Shown: positions 34,480 to 44,144, counted from the stretch's first letter. The stretch: 64,000 nucleotides of DNA from Aeromicrobium stalagmiti (GCF_013283745.1 NZ_JABSTZ010000002.1:372001-436000); one strand, 5' to 3'. Notes: generated by a model not told the origin, from the sequence alone. Program-made: numbers and translations.

Positions 34480-36423
34480 GTGCCTGACATCCGCGACGTC
34501 CTCCACGCCGCCGTCGAGGCCGTCGGGGGAGCCGACCGTCCCGGCCAGATCGAGATGGCCGAGGCCGTCAAGCAGGCCCTCGACTCCGGTGAGCACCTGC
34601 TGGTGCAGGCCGGCACCGGCACCGGCAAGTCGCTCGGCTACCTCGTGCCGAGCCTCCTGCACGGCAAGCGGGTCGTCGTCGCGACGGCGACCCTCAACCT
34701 GCAGCACCAGCTCGTCGAGCGCGACATCCCCGCGCTCAAGGAGGCCGCCCGCGCGACCCTCGACACCGTCCCGCACCACGCGGTCGTCAAGGGGCGCAGC
34801 AACTATGCCTGCCTGCACCGCGTCCGCGAGGGGGCGCCCGACGACCAGGGCACGCTGATCGACGTCCCCGAGGGATCGCTCGGTGCCGAGGTCGTCGAGC
34901 TGCGCGAGTGGGCCGAGGAGCAGGCGGCAGGCGGTCACACCGGCGACCGCGACTCCGCCCCGTCCCACAACGAGCGCGCCTGGCGTCAGGTCAGCGTCAA
35001 CCACCGCGAGTGCCTCGGCGCCTCCCGTTGCGCGCACGCGCTCGAGTGCTTCGCCGAGCTCGCGCGCGAGGACGCCCACACCGCCCAGGTCGTCGTCACC
35101 AACCACGCACTGCTGGCGATCGACGCGATCGACGGCGTGCCGATGCTGCCGGAGTACGACGCGGTGGTCGTCGACGAGGCCCACGAGCTGGCGGCCCGCG
35201 TCACCCAGGCGTCCACCGACGAGCTCGACCCCGCGGTGGTCGAGCGCGCCGCGCGCCGCGCCCGCGCCCAGGTCGAGGGGCCCGAGGCCGACGACCTCTC
35301 CGACGCGTCCGACGCCCTCGCCGACGTGCTGGCGCGCACCGAGGAGGGTCGCATCGACGACCCGCCGCAGCCGCTGCGCGAGGTGCTGGCCTTCGTCCGC
35401 GACAGCGCCCGCGCCTGCCTCTCGGGCTTCCCCAAGGAGAAGGACAAGGGTGAGCCCGACGCCGCCAAGCTGCAGGCGCGCGGCATGGTCGACGACGTCC
35501 GCAAGATCGCCGAGCGCATGGCGGCCAAGGGCGACACCGAGGTGCTGTGGCTGAGCAGCGACCGCCGCGGCGACAAGCGGCTCCACGTCGCACCGATCGA
35601 CGTCTCCGCGGCCCTGCGCGACAAGCTCTTCGCCGACAAGACGGTCGTGCTGACGAGCGCCACGCTCAAGCTCGGCGGCGGCTTCGAGCCCGTCGCGCGG
35701 TCGCTGGGCCTGTGGGGCGACGACCCGCCGTGGCGCTCGCTCGACGTCGGCTCGCCGTTCGACTACCGCAAGCAGGGCATGCTCTACGTCGCCCGCGACC
35801 TGCCGCTGCCGGGCCGCGACGGCCTCGAGGAGGCCCAGCTCGCCGAGATCACGACCCTGATCGAGGCGGCCGGCGGCCGTACGCTCGGGCTCTTCTCGTC
35901 GCGTCGCGGCGCCGAGAAGGCCGCCGAGCAGGTGCGCGAGCGCCTGCCCGACATCGACATCTGGTGCCAGGGCGACGCGCAGCTGCCCGAGCTGGCTCGC
36001 CGGTTCGCCGAGACGCCGAGCACCTGCCTGTTCGGCACGCTGAGCCTGTGGCAGGGCGTCGACCTGCCCGGCGACACCTGCCAGCTCGTGATCATCGACC
36101 GCATCCCGTTCCCGCGGCCAGACGACCCCCTGATGAGCGCGCGCCAGCGGCTCGTCGAGAAGCGCGGGGGCAACGGCTTCATGACGGTCGCCGCCAACCA
36201 CGCCGCGCTCCTGCTCGCCCAGGGCACCGGACGGCTCATCCGTCGCTCGACCGACAAGGGGGTCGTCGCGATCCTCGACCCGCGCATCGTCACGGCCCGC
36301 TACGGATCGTTCCTCGCCGCGTCGCTGCCCGACATGTGGCGCACGACCGACCGCGACATGGCACTGGGTGCGCTTCGCCGGCTCGACGCCGCCGCAAATG
36401 CCTCTGAAGCCGCGGCCGACTGA
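34480..36423 (+). CDS. ATP-dependent DNA helicase, DinG/XPD-like
   Basis: A 647-residue superfamily 2 helicase of the iron-sulfur XPD/DinG group, 5'-3' unwinding, active on R-loops and repair intermediates in relatives. Walker A GTGTGKSLGY at 45, DEAH box VVDEAHEL at 231, four Cys at 111, 178, 184 and 190 (NYACLH, ECLGASRC, ALEC), the spacing expected for the 4Fe-4S cluster, and C-terminal helicase motifs FSSRRGAEKA, SLWQGVDLPGD and QGTGRLIRRSTDKG. TAACCT with seven bases to GTG 34480 implies a leaderless message. No LexA box is visible before it. Confidence 0.93.
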   Translation: MPDIRDVLHAAVEAVGGADRPGQIEMAEAVKQALDSGEHLLVQAGTGTGKSLGYLVPSLLHGKRVVVATATLNLQHQLVERDIPALKEAARATLDTVPHHAVVKGRSNYACLHRVREGAPDDQGTLIDVPEGSLGAEVVELREWAEEQAAGGHTGDRDSAPSHNERAWRQVSVNHRECLGASRCAHALECFAELAREDAHTAQVVVTNHALLAIDAIDGVPMLPEYDAVVVDEAHELAARVTQASTDELDPAVVERAARRARAQVEGPEADDLSDASDALADVLARTEEGRIDDPPQPLREVLAFVRDSARACLSGFPKEKDKGEPDAAKLQARGMVDDVRKIAERMAAKGDTEVLWLSSDRRGDKRLHVAPIDVSAALRDKLFADKTVVLTSATLKLGGGFEPVARSLGLWGDDPPWRSLDVGSPFDYRKQGMLYVARDLPLPGRDGLEEAQLAEITTLIEAAGGRTLGLFSSRRGAEKAAEQVRERLPDIDIWCQGDAQLPELARRFAETPSTCLFGTLSLWQGVDLPGDTCQLVIIDRIPFPRPDDPLMSARQRLVEKRGGNGFMTVAANHAALLLAQGTGRLIRRSTDKGVVAILDPRIVTARYGSFLAASLPDMWRTTDRDMALGALRRLDAAANASEAAAD

Positions 36424-36465
36424 TAATCTGAGCCGGTTGCCCATCGAGAGAGTCCCGGGGATTTC

Positions 36466-38409
36466 ATGAAGCACCGCATCATCCTGCTCGTCCCTGCGCT
36501 GATGGCCCTGGTGGCCGGGCTGCTCGTGGCGGCACCGTCCGAGGCGGCGAGCTACAACGCGTTCCTCAAGTCCAAGAGCATCGCGATCTCCACGGCGGGC
36601 AACGGCAAGGTCGCCATCTCCTGCCACTCCAAGAGCACCTGCAAGGGCAAGCTCCGCTTCCTCGGCTCGACCAAGATCACGAGCTACAGCGTCCCCGGCA
36701 ACAAGACGACCTACGAGAAGGTCGCCGTCAACGACAGCTCGGCGGCCAACCCGCACAACGGCGGTCAGTCGGTCAACGGCGAGTACGACCGCAAGACCGG
36801 CGTCAAGCTGCGCATCGCCGAGAGCTCGCCCAAGAAGGTCACGCACGACTACACGGTGACCACCGAGACCTACAAGGCCAGCCAGCAGATCACCGGCACG
36901 GCCCAAGGCGTCGGTGGCAGCCAGGTCAGCCAGCTGCGCGTCGAGCTGCTCACGGTCGAGCGCGGTGGCAACACCCGGGTCAAGAAGTTCGACGACGACC
37001 TCAGCGACGGCTACTCCTTCTCGGTCCCGCTCGGCACCAACAACTCGCCGTCCGACACCTTCCGGCTGCGCATCAGCGGCAAGGACCAGGACGGCATCTC
37101 CCGCACCTGGTTCTGGCGCGGCAGCGACGACCAGTTCACCGGCGGCGGACGCTACCTGCGTGAGGCCAGCCCCATCCACGCCGTCAAGACCAGCAACTTC
37201 GATGCCGACTTCTTCTACTCCTCGATCCGCGGCAGCGCCGAGACCGGCACCAGCGTGACGGTCGTGGGCCAGCCCCGCAGCTACAGCGGCGGCACCGCGG
37301 TGCGCCGCGAGCTCGACTTCGTCGGCTGCGCCAACGTCTTCGGCGAGACCACCGCGACGGGCGGCAGCTACCGCATCGACTTCCTGCCCTACAGCACGAC
37401 GTCGGCCGACAAGCGCTACATGGTCTCGGCCCGCAAGGGCTCGGTCGACGCCTGGTACGGCAGCCCGGCCACCGAACGTTTCGGGAGCTGCTTCGACGTG
37501 CAGGACTACGACTACTCGCGCAGCAACCTGCTCGCGATCGGTGGCGGGGCGTCCACGGTCCGCAACGTCGTGGTGACCCCCAGCGACAACGAGGTCTACG
37601 TCGACGGCAAGTTCTCGGGCTTCACCGGCACCAGCCAGGGCGACCGCTGGCTGCGCCTGCGCGAGAAGGTCCCCGGTGTCCCGATCCTCGACGCCCCCGT
37701 CGTCGCCGAGCGTTCCGCCAACTCCGCCGGCAACGGCCTGTTCAGCGACGTGCCCCCGGGCAAGTACTACGTCGAGATCGCCCGTCGTACCGGCTGCTCT
37801 GACTGGTACCCCAGCCGTTTCGCCGACAACGGCGCCTACTTCAAGGGCATCGACCGCACGTCGGAGAAGTGGAAGGCCTTCCGCACCCTCTTCTCGCTCA
37901 ACAGCGGCTTCCGCGCGATCGCGCGCAACGCCAGCCCCAACCCGGCCGGCAAGGCCCAGGAGAAGAAGCCGTCCGGCTACGCAGGCTGGATGTATCGCGG
38001 GTTCTGCAAGGCCAACGGCGCCGGCAGCTACGTGACGGTCAACGTCACGGACACCGGCAACTCCGGCGCCGACCAGAAGCGCATCTCGGTGACGACGCTC
38101 AAGGGTGCGACCGTCCGCGGTCGCGTCACCCGCACGGGCGGTCGCACCAACAAGGAGATGATGGTGCGCCTGTCGTCGACCGACGGCAAGCGGGTCATCC
38201 GCACCGCGATCTCCAACGGCTCCGGCAGCTTCACGGTCACCGGACTGCCGTCCGGACGCTGGACGATCTCGGTCAACCCCGACTCGTGGCGCGGCATCGG
38301 CCGCTCGTTCTCCGGCAAGCACTCGATCTCGGTGACGCGCGGCAAGAGCTACAGTGTCGGCACGCTCCGCTTCAGCGGCAACGAGCGCGACTCCTCGTCG
38401 ACCGACTGA
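36466..38409 (+). CDS. large secreted protein, first of a tandem paralogous pair
   Basis: A 647-residue exported protein (signal peptide to about 28, cut near SEA-ASY). It aligns with the next gene from end to end: common segments include SRTGCSDWYPSRF-type RRTGCSDWYPSRFADN, SEKWKAF, TCKGK near residue 60, GVGG-type linkers and a C-terminal GRVTRTGGRT-x-KEMMVRLSS domain near 550-600. The last ~90 residues and a mid-region look like carboxypeptidase-regulatory/prealbumin-type beta-sandwiches (GLPSGRWTISV). Eight or so Cys are conserved between the copies. No sortase signal or membrane anchor. Function unknown; a surface or matrix protein is plausible. Confidence 0.8.
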   Translation: MKHRIILLVPALMALVAGLLVAAPSEAASYNAFLKSKSIAISTAGNGKVAISCHSKSTCKGKLRFLGSTKITSYSVPGNKTTYEKVAVNDSSAANPHNGGQSVNGEYDRKTGVKLRIAESSPKKVTHDYTVTTETYKASQQITGTAQGVGGSQVSQLRVELLTVERGGNTRVKKFDDDLSDGYSFSVPLGTNNSPSDTFRLRISGKDQDGISRTWFWRGSDDQFTGGGRYLREASPIHAVKTSNFDADFFYSSIRGSAETGTSVTVVGQPRSYSGGTAVRRELDFVGCANVFGETTATGGSYRIDFLPYSTTSADKRYMVSARKGSVDAWYGSPATERFGSCFDVQDYDYSRSNLLAIGGGASTVRNVVVTPSDNEVYVDGKFSGFTGTSQGDRWLRLREKVPGVPILDAPVVAERSANSAGNGLFSDVPPGKYYVEIARRTGCSDWYPSRFADNGAYFKGIDRTSEKWKAFRTLFSLNSGFRAIARNASPNPAGKAQEKKPSGYAGWMYRGFCKANGAGSYVTVNVTDTGNSGADQKRISVTTLKGATVRGRVTRTGGRTNKEMMVRLSSTDGKRVIRTAISNGSGSFTVTGLPSGRWTISVNPDSWRGIGRSFSGKHSISVTRGKSYSVGTLRFSGNERDSSSTD

Positions 38410-38496
38410 CCTGCCCGTCGTGAGTCGGTCGGAGTGCCGGAAGTTTGTTACCCTGCTGACATCCTGTCTGCTCGCACCACGTTCTCGGGGAACTGA

Positions 38497-40434
38497 ATGA
38501 GACTCCGCACTCCCATCGTCCTGACTGCTCTTTTCGCTGTCGTCGCAGCGCTTTTGGCAGCCCTTCCGGCCGAGGCGGCGAGCTACAAGCTCTACGTCAA
38601 GTCATCGCGCATCGCGATCTCGTCGTCGGGCACCGGCAAGGTGGCGGTGAAGTGCTCCGGGTCCAAGACCTGCAAGGGCAAGATCTCCTTCGCCGACGAC
38701 ACCGGCACGCCGCGCACGCGCAGCTACTCGGTCAAGGGCGGCAAGTCCGTCTACGTCGCGATCGCGCTGCACACCAACGCGCCCGACAACCCGCACAACG
38801 CCCCGGCCGTGCCCGGCCGTGACTACAAGTCGGTCAGCAACGTGTCGGTCAAGGTCGACGAGGACTCACCGCGCAACATCACGCACTTCTACAACAAGAT
38901 CTCCACCGAGACGCTCGTCTCGCGCCAGGAGATCACCGGACAGGTCACCGGCGTCGGGTCCGTGCTCGCCAAGAACATCCGTGTCGACCTCATCAAGACC
39001 CTGCGCGGCGGCAACGTGCAGATCGTCAAGGGCCAGGACGTCACCAGCAACGGCGGCTCCTACTCGCTGGCGGTCAACCTCGGTGCCAACAACTCGCCCA
39101 GCAGCTCCTACCGACTGCGCATCAGCGGCAGCGACCAGGACGGCATCCGCCGTTCCTGGTACTGGCGCGGTGCCGACGACAAGCCCACCGGTGGTGGAGC
39201 GCACCTGCGTGACGCCGTCGTGGTGCAGGCCACCAAGTCCAGCAACTTCGACGCCGACTTCGTCTACGGCTCGATCTCGGGCACCACGGCCGAGGGCGCA
39301 GACATCACGGTCGCCTCGCTGCCGCCGTCCTACAGCGGAGGGTCGTCGGTGCTCCGCGAGCTCGACATCCCCTACTGCGCCAACGTCTTCGGCCGCACCG
39401 AGGCCTCGGGCACCGGCAGCTACGCCGTGACGTTCCTGCCGATGACGTCCTCGCTCAACAACCGCTACATGGTCGGTGCGCGCAACGGCAAGACCCAGGC
39501 CTGGTACGGCGAGGGCAACGAGCGCTACGGCAGCTGCTACGACGCCACCGACTACAAGCCGACGCGGGCCAACCTCATCACGCTCACGGCACCGGTCACC
39601 GGCAAGTCGATCAGCGCCTTCCAGAGCGACAACAACATCAAGATCAACGGCGTCTTCTCGCCGTCCTACAAGCCGACCAGCCAGGGCGACCGCTGGATCC
39701 GTCTGCGCGAGAAGATCCCCAACCTGCCGATCCTCGACTCGCCGGTCGTGGCGGAGGGCCAGGGCGACAGCTCGGGCAACCGCACGTTCAGCAACCTCGC
39801 ACCGGGCAAGTACTGGGTCGAGGTCGGACGTCGCACGGGCTGCTCGGACTGGTATCCCAGCCGCTTCCCCGACAACAGCGCCTACTTCAAGGGTCTCGAC
39901 CGCAGCTCGGAGAAGTGGAAGGCGTTCAAGCGCCTGCGCGACCTGTCGGGCAACGCCGACGGCGGCTTCGAGTACATCGCGCGCACCGTGCAGCCCAACC
40001 CCGCCCGCGGGTCCGAGCAGAACCGGATCGTCAGCGGCTACAAGGGCTGGATGTACCGCGGCTACTGCAAGGCCTACGGCGCCGGCACCATCAACACGAT
40101 GGACGTCAACGGCACCGGACAGTCGTTCACCAAGACCACGAGCCGCAACGGCAAGGGCGCCGTCGTCAAGGGTCGCGTGACCCGCACCGGTGGTCGCACG
40201 CCCAAGGAGATGATGGTCCGCCTGTCGTCCTCGGCCGGCACGCGGGTCATCCGCACCGACATCACCGACGGCAGCGGCGTGTTCTACATCGCGGGCCTGC
40301 CCTCGGGTCGCTGGACGATCTCGGTCAACTCCGACTCGTGGCGTGGCATCAGCCGCTCGTTCAGCGGACGCCACTCGGTGACGGTCAGGGCCGGCAAGGG
40401 CTACAACGTCGGCACCCTGCGTTTCAAGGGCTGA
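38497..40434 (+). CDS. large secreted protein, second of a tandem paralogous pair
   Basis: A 645-residue exported protein, signal peptide cut near AEA-ASY at about residue 28. It shares the whole architecture of the preceding gene, with roughly half of the positions identical by eye and near-identical stretches such as RTGCSDWYPSRF and KEMMVRLSS. Inserts and deletions are few. The 87-bp gap before it carries its own likely promoter (TTTGTTACC...), so the two may be expressed separately. No catalytic motif is visible. Confidence 0.8.
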   Translation: MRLRTPIVLTALFAVVAALLAALPAEAASYKLYVKSSRIAISSSGTGKVAVKCSGSKTCKGKISFADDTGTPRTRSYSVKGGKSVYVAIALHTNAPDNPHNAPAVPGRDYKSVSNVSVKVDEDSPRNITHFYNKISTETLVSRQEITGQVTGVGSVLAKNIRVDLIKTLRGGNVQIVKGQDVTSNGGSYSLAVNLGANNSPSSSYRLRISGSDQDGIRRSWYWRGADDKPTGGGAHLRDAVVVQATKSSNFDADFVYGSISGTTAEGADITVASLPPSYSGGSSVLRELDIPYCANVFGRTEASGTGSYAVTFLPMTSSLNNRYMVGARNGKTQAWYGEGNERYGSCYDATDYKPTRANLITLTAPVTGKSISAFQSDNNIKINGVFSPSYKPTSQGDRWIRLREKIPNLPILDSPVVAEGQGDSSGNRTFSNLAPGKYWVEVGRRTGCSDWYPSRFPDNSAYFKGLDRSSEKWKAFKRLRDLSGNADGGFEYIARTVQPNPARGSEQNRIVSGYKGWMYRGYCKAYGAGTINTMDVNGTGQSFTKTTSRNGKGAVVKGRVTRTGGRTPKEMMVRLSSSAGTRVIRTDITDGSGVFYIAGLPSGRWTISVNSDSWRGISRSFSGRHSVTVRAGKGYNVGTLRFKG

Positions 40435-40436
40435 CG

Positions 40437-40456
40437 CTCCACCTGAGAAGGTGGAG
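40437..40456 (+). promoter_or_regulatory. hairpin overlapping the galE ribosome-binding site
   Basis: CTCCACCT-gaga-AGGTGGAG: a perfect 8-bp stem whose right arm contains the Shine-Dalgarno-like AGGTGGAG, two bases before galE ATG 40459. Folded, it would hide the ribosome-binding site; without a U-tract it is a weak terminator. Confidence 0.55.
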
Positions 40457-40458
40457 TC

Positions 40459-41424
40459 ATGACAGTCCTCGTCACCGGCGGTGCCGGCTACATCGGCTCC
40501 CACATCGTCCGTGCGTTCGGTCTCGCGGGGCTCGAGTGCCTCGTCGTCGACGACTTCTCGAGCGGCCACCGCGAGTTCGTGCCTGATGACGTCGAGCTGC
40601 TCGACAGCAACATCCTCGACACCAAGATCGTGGCGAAGGCCATGGTCGAGCACGAGGTCGACGCGGTCGTGCACCTGGCGGGGTTCAAGTACGCCGGGGT
40701 CTCCGTGCAGCGTCCCCTGCACACGTACGAGCAGAACGTCCAGGGCACGGTCAGCCTGCTGCACGCGATGCAGGAGGCCGAAGTCGACAAGATCGTCTTC
40801 TCCTCCAGCGCGGCCGTCTACGGCACGCCCGACGTCGACCTGGTGACCGAGGAGACGGCGACGACGCCGGAGTCGCCCTATGGCGAGAGCAAGCTGATCG
40901 GGGAGTGGCTGCTGCGAGACAGCGCTCGCGCGTTCGAGCTGCACCACACCTCGTTGCGCTACTTCAACGTCGTGGGCTCGGCCGTCCCCGACCTCTACGA
41001 CACCAGCCCGCACAACCTCTTCCCGCTGGTCATCGAGGCCCTGCTGGAGGGGCGGACGCCGCGCATCAACGGCGACGACTACCCGACACCCGACGGCACG
41101 TGCGTGCGCGACTACATCCATGTCGCCGACCTCGCCGACGCCCATGTCGTCGCGGCGCAGAAGCTGCTCGCCGGTGGTTCGCTCGAGCGGGTCTACAACC
41201 TGGGCAGCGGCGACGGCGTCTCCGTCCGCCAGATCATGACGGCCGTGGCCGAGGCGACCGGGATCGCCTTCGAGCCGGAGATCACCGAACGACGTCCCGG
41301 CGACCCGGCGCGCATCGTGGCATCGGGCGAGCTCGCGTCACGCGACCTCGACTGGACGATGCGCCACTCCGTCGAGCAGATGGTGCGCAGCGCCTGGGAC
41401 GCCCGCCAGGCGCACCCCGTCTGA
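40459..41424 (+). CDS. galE: UDP-glucose 4-epimerase GalE
   Basis: A 321-residue extended SDR that interconverts UDP-glucose and UDP-galactose for galactose use and cell-wall sugars. NAD-binding GGAGYIGSH at residues 7-15, SSSAAVYG near 114-121, catalytic Tyr141 and Lys145 (SPYGESK), RYFNVVGS near 170, then the substrate-binding C-terminal domain with CVRDYIHVADLADAH near 215-229. GalE paralogues using other UDP-sugars cannot be excluded. It follows the secreted pair by 24 bp. Confidence 0.9.
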   Translation: MTVLVTGGAGYIGSHIVRAFGLAGLECLVVDDFSSGHREFVPDDVELLDSNILDTKIVAKAMVEHEVDAVVHLAGFKYAGVSVQRPLHTYEQNVQGTVSLLHAMQEAEVDKIVFSSSAAVYGTPDVDLVTEETATTPESPYGESKLIGEWLLRDSARAFELHHTSLRYFNVVGSAVPDLYDTSPHNLFPLVIEALLEGRTPRINGDDYPTPDGTCVRDYIHVADLADAHVVAAQKLLAGGSLERVYNLGSGDGVSVRQIMTAVAEATGIAFEPEITERRPGDPARIVASGELASRDLDWTMRHSVEQMVRSAWDARQAHPV

Positions 41425-41442
41425 GGCGCGCCCGACCGAGAG

Positions 41443-42180
41443 TCAGACGCGGCGGATGACCGCTGTGACCTTGCCCAGGATCGTGGCGTGGGTGCCGTCG
41501 ATGGGGGAGTAGTCGTCGTTGTGCGGGAGCAGCCAGACCTGGCCGTTCTTGCGCTGGAACGTCTTGACCGTGGCCTCGCCGTCGAGCATGGCGGCGACGA
41601 TCTCGCCGTTCTCGGCGTTGGGCTGCTGGCGGATGACGACGTAGTCGCCGTTGCAGATGGCCGCGTCGATCATCGAGTCACCGGAGACCTCGAGCATGAA
41701 CAGCGTGCCGTCGCCGACGAGCGACTTGGGCATCGGGAAGATCTCCTCGACGCGCTCCTCGGCCAGGATCGGCCCACCGGCGGCGATGCGACCGACCATG
41801 GGGATGTTGACCGCCGACGGGGCGGCGTCGTTGATGCCGGTCTCGTCGAAGCCGGCATCTCCGTGCTGGGCCTCGGGTGCCGCGCTCATCGAGCGGCGGG
41901 CCGCCATGACGTCGGGCAGGAAGATCTCGAGCGCCCGGGGACGGTTGGGATCGCGCTTGACGTAGCCGAGGCCCTCGAGGGCGCGCAGCTGGTGCGCGAC
42001 CGACGACGTGCTGGTGAGGCCGACGGCCGCACCGATCTCGCGCATGCTGGGGGGATAGCCCCGCTTCTCGATCTCGTCGCGCAGGAACTCGAGCACCTTG
42101 CGCTGACGCGCGGTCAGTCCGGAGGAGTCGGCCGGCCCGTCGGGGAGCTCGGTGACGTCTGCGTTGCGATCATCGGTCAT
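41443..42180 (-). CDS. lexA: SOS repressor LexA
   Basis: A 245-residue LexA. The winged HTH is residues 22-88 ([31 protein letters not shown]), the actinobacterial linker is longer than that of E. coli, the self-cleavage bond is A134-G135 (RIAAGGP), and the serine-lysine dyad is S169 (SGDSM) and K206 (ATVKTF). RecA filaments trigger cleavage. It represses itself from the LexA box 34 bp upstream, and recA, the LysM gene and the DUF222 gene in this window carry the same site. Confidence 0.97.
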   Translation of the reverse strand: MTDDRNADVTELPDGPADSSGLTARQRKVLEFLRDEIEKRGYPPSMREIGAAVGLTSTSSVAHQLRALEGLGYVKRDPNRPRALEIFLPDVMAARRSMSAAPEAQHGDAGFDETGINDAAPSAVNIPMVGRIAAGGPILAEERVEEIFPMPKSLVGDGTLFMLEVSGDSMIDAAICNGDYVVIRQQPNAENGEIVAAMLDGEATVKTFQRKNGQVWLLPHNDDYSPIDGTHATILGKVTAVIRRV

Positions 42181-42213
42181 GCAGGCAGGCTAACCCGGAT
42201 CACACCCCATGTT

Positions 42214-42227
42214 CAAACATATGTTCG
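42214..42227. promoter_or_regulatory. LexA box between lexA and the SDR gene
   Basis: CAAACATATGTTCG matches CGAAC-N4-GTTCG with one change in the left arm. It is 34 bp from the lexA ATG and ends 25 bp before the TAGGTT -10 (42252-42257) of the SDR gene, so LexA bound here could touch both promoters. Confidence 0.85.
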
Positions 42228-42263
42228 ATGGCGTGTCGCGGGGCGCGACCCTAGGTTGTGACG

Positions 42264-43100
42264 ATGGCCAAGACCCTCGTGAAGCCCGGAAGCCCCCGTT
42301 CAGCCGTCGTGACCGGAGGGGCCCGGGGCATCGGCCGGGCCATCGCGATCGAGCTGCTCGGCCGTGGCTACGACGTCGTGGTCACCGACGTTGACGCCGC
42401 GGGTGCCGAGGCGACCGCGCACGAGATCGGCGCCTCCCTGGGCATGGGGCTCGACGTCACCGACCCGGCCGCCAACCGCGAGGTCGCCGCCCGCGCTTGC
42501 GAGATCGCGCCGCTCGGTGCGTGGGTGTGCAACGCCGGCGTCGCGACCGACGGCGACCTGACGTCGCTGTCGATCGACCAGGTGCGGCTGATGGTCGACG
42601 TCAACGTCCTGGGTGTCATGTGGGGCGTCCGCGCGGCCGCCGACGTCTTCCGCAACCAGGCGACCGAGGGCGTCAAGGGTGGCGAGATCGGCATCCTGGC
42701 CTCGCTCAGCTCGCACGCGCCGGTGCCCGGCCTCAGTGTCTATGCCGCCACGAAGGCCGCGGTCCTGTCGCTCGCGACCTCGGTCGCCGCCGAGGTGCAC
42801 GCCGACAAGGTGCGGGTGCACGCGATCTGTCCCGACGGCGTCGCGACCGCGATGGTCGACGGCTTCGACGTCAACGGGGGAGCCCGCGAGATCCTCGCGG
42901 CAGGCGTCATGCTCACGCCTGCGCAGGTAGCGTCCGAGCTCGTCGGCATGTTCGGCACGCGCCGGGTCTACAAGACCCTCCCGGCCTGGCGCGGCGTCAT
43001 CGGTCGGACGGCCTCGTTGTCGCCGGCCGTCGCCGTGCGGGTCGACCCGCTGATGCGCAAGGTCGGCGCACGTCGGCTCCGCAAGGCGGGACTGCGCTAG
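42264..43100 (+). CDS. short-chain dehydrogenase/reductase (SDR)
   Basis: A 278-residue classical SDR: NAD(P) motif GGARGIGRA near residue 18, NAG near 90 (CNAGVAT), Ser in LASLSSHAPVPG near 148, catalytic YAATKAAVLSL (Tyr near 161, Lys near 165). ATG 42264 is preferred over GTG 42258 because TAGGTT lies exactly six bases upstream of the ATG. Substrate unknown. The neighbouring LexA box makes SOS control possible. Confidence 0.88.
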   Translation: MAKTLVKPGSPRSAVVTGGARGIGRAIAIELLGRGYDVVVTDVDAAGAEATAHEIGASLGMGLDVTDPAANREVAARACEIAPLGAWVCNAGVATDGDLTSLSIDQVRLMVDVNVLGVMWGVRAAADVFRNQATEGVKGGEIGILASLSSHAPVPGLSVYAATKAAVLSLATSVAAEVHADKVRVHAICPDGVATAMVDGFDVNGGAREILAAGVMLTPAQVASELVGMFGTRRVYKTLPAWRGVIGRTASLSPAVAVRVDPLMRKVGARRLRKAGLR

Positions 43101-43118
43101 CGACACGGGCTGCGAGCG

Positions 43119-44144
43119 TCACCGGCGCGAGTCGGCCTGCTTGCGCCTGAACGGGTTGGGGATGCGCTTGAACACCGGAGTCGGGCCGGGCGGGGGCGTC
43201 TCGTCGACCGGCTCGTCGACGACCTCGACCTGCACCGCGTCGCCGTTGGCCTCTGCGCCGCGCAGGTCGGCGATCTCGGAGTCCTCCGCGACGGTCTCGG
43301 CGGTGACGACGTCCTCGCGGACCGCCTCGATCGTGGCCCCGAGCAGCACCGCGTAGATGCCGATCCAGAGCCACAGCAGCAGCACGACCACGCCGGCGAG
43401 CGCGCCGTACGTCTTGCCGTAGCTGCCGAAGTTGTCGACGTAGAGCGAGAAGCCGAGCGACACCACCAGCCACAGGGCGCTGGCGACGAGCACGCCCTTG
43501 GTGACCAGGGCCGTGGTGGGGGCGCGGTCGGGCGCGACCCGGAAGAGCACGCCGATCGCGACGGCGAGGGCACCGAGCAGCACCGCCCACCGGGCCAGCT
43601 CGAGCAGCACCCGGATGCCGGGCACGATGTCGATCGCGTCGAACACGGCGGGCGCCGCGGCCACGAGCGCGATGATGACGATGAGGAACACGATCGCCCC
43701 GCCGGTCAGGGCCAGGGCCACCAGCTTCTTCTTGACGAAGTTGCGCCCGTCGCGGATGCCGAACATCGCGTTGATCGCGGTGACCAGGTTGCCCACCCCG
43801 CCCGATGCGCTGTAGACGGCGAGCACGACCGCGATGACCAGACCCAGGCCGAGCGACCCGTTCGACGTCGACACCAGCGAGTCGAGCTGGCCGGTCACGA
43901 GCGACGCGGCGTCGGCCGGCAGCGCGTCGGCGATGTCGGCCGACTGGCGCTGCACGGTCTCGGGCGAGGCCACGATGCCGTACGTCAGCACGCCGGCGAT
44001 CAGTGCCGGGAAGAGCGACAAGAACGTGTAGAACGCGACACCGGCCGCCAGCAGGGGAGCCTGCTGCGCCGACGCCTGCTTCCAGGCGGTCAGGAGCGTC
44101 TGCTTGAGGGCCGTGCTGTCCAGGGTTGCGCCTTTGATGGCCAT
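43119..44144 (-). CDS. YihY/BrkB-type membrane protein
   Basis: A 341-residue membrane protein with six helices between about residues 25 and 275. The openings AAGVAFYTFLSLFPALIAGVL and AINAMFGIRDGRNFVKKKL and the YGALAGVVVLLLWLWIGIYAVLLGA segment are signatures of the YihY/UPF0761 (BrkB) family, sometimes annotated as ribonuclease BN by error. The C-terminal ~75 residues are acidic and then basic, cytoplasmic. Function unknown. Confidence 0.88.
   Translation of the reverse strand: MAIKGATLDSTALKQTLLTAWKQASAQQAPLLAAGVAFYTFLSLFPALIAGVLTYGIVASPETVQRQSADIADALPADAASLVTGQLDSLVSTSNGSLGLGLVIAVVLAVYSASGGVGNLVTAINAMFGIRDGRNFVKKKLVALALTGGAIVFLIVIIALVAAAPAVFDAIDIVPGIRVLLELARWAVLLGALAVAIGVLFRVAPDRAPTTALVTKGVLVASALWLVVSLGFSLYVDNFGSYGKTYGALAGVVVLLLWLWIGIYAVLLGATIEAVREDVVTAETVAEDSEIADLRGAEANGDAVQVEVVDEPVDETPPPGPTPVFKRIPNPFRRKQADSRR

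Noticed and set aside
32293..38322. A 2009-codon open frame on the - strand
   Set aside because: Only its last 370 codons (the TDT transporter) look like protein. The rest is antisense to lysR, dinG-like and a secreted-protein gene and has the Arg/Val/Asp/Gly-rich make-up of shadow frames in GC-rich DNA.
36466..40434. Sortase-anchored adhesins
   Set aside because: Neither secreted paralogue ends in an LPXTG-type motif with a hydrophobic tail.
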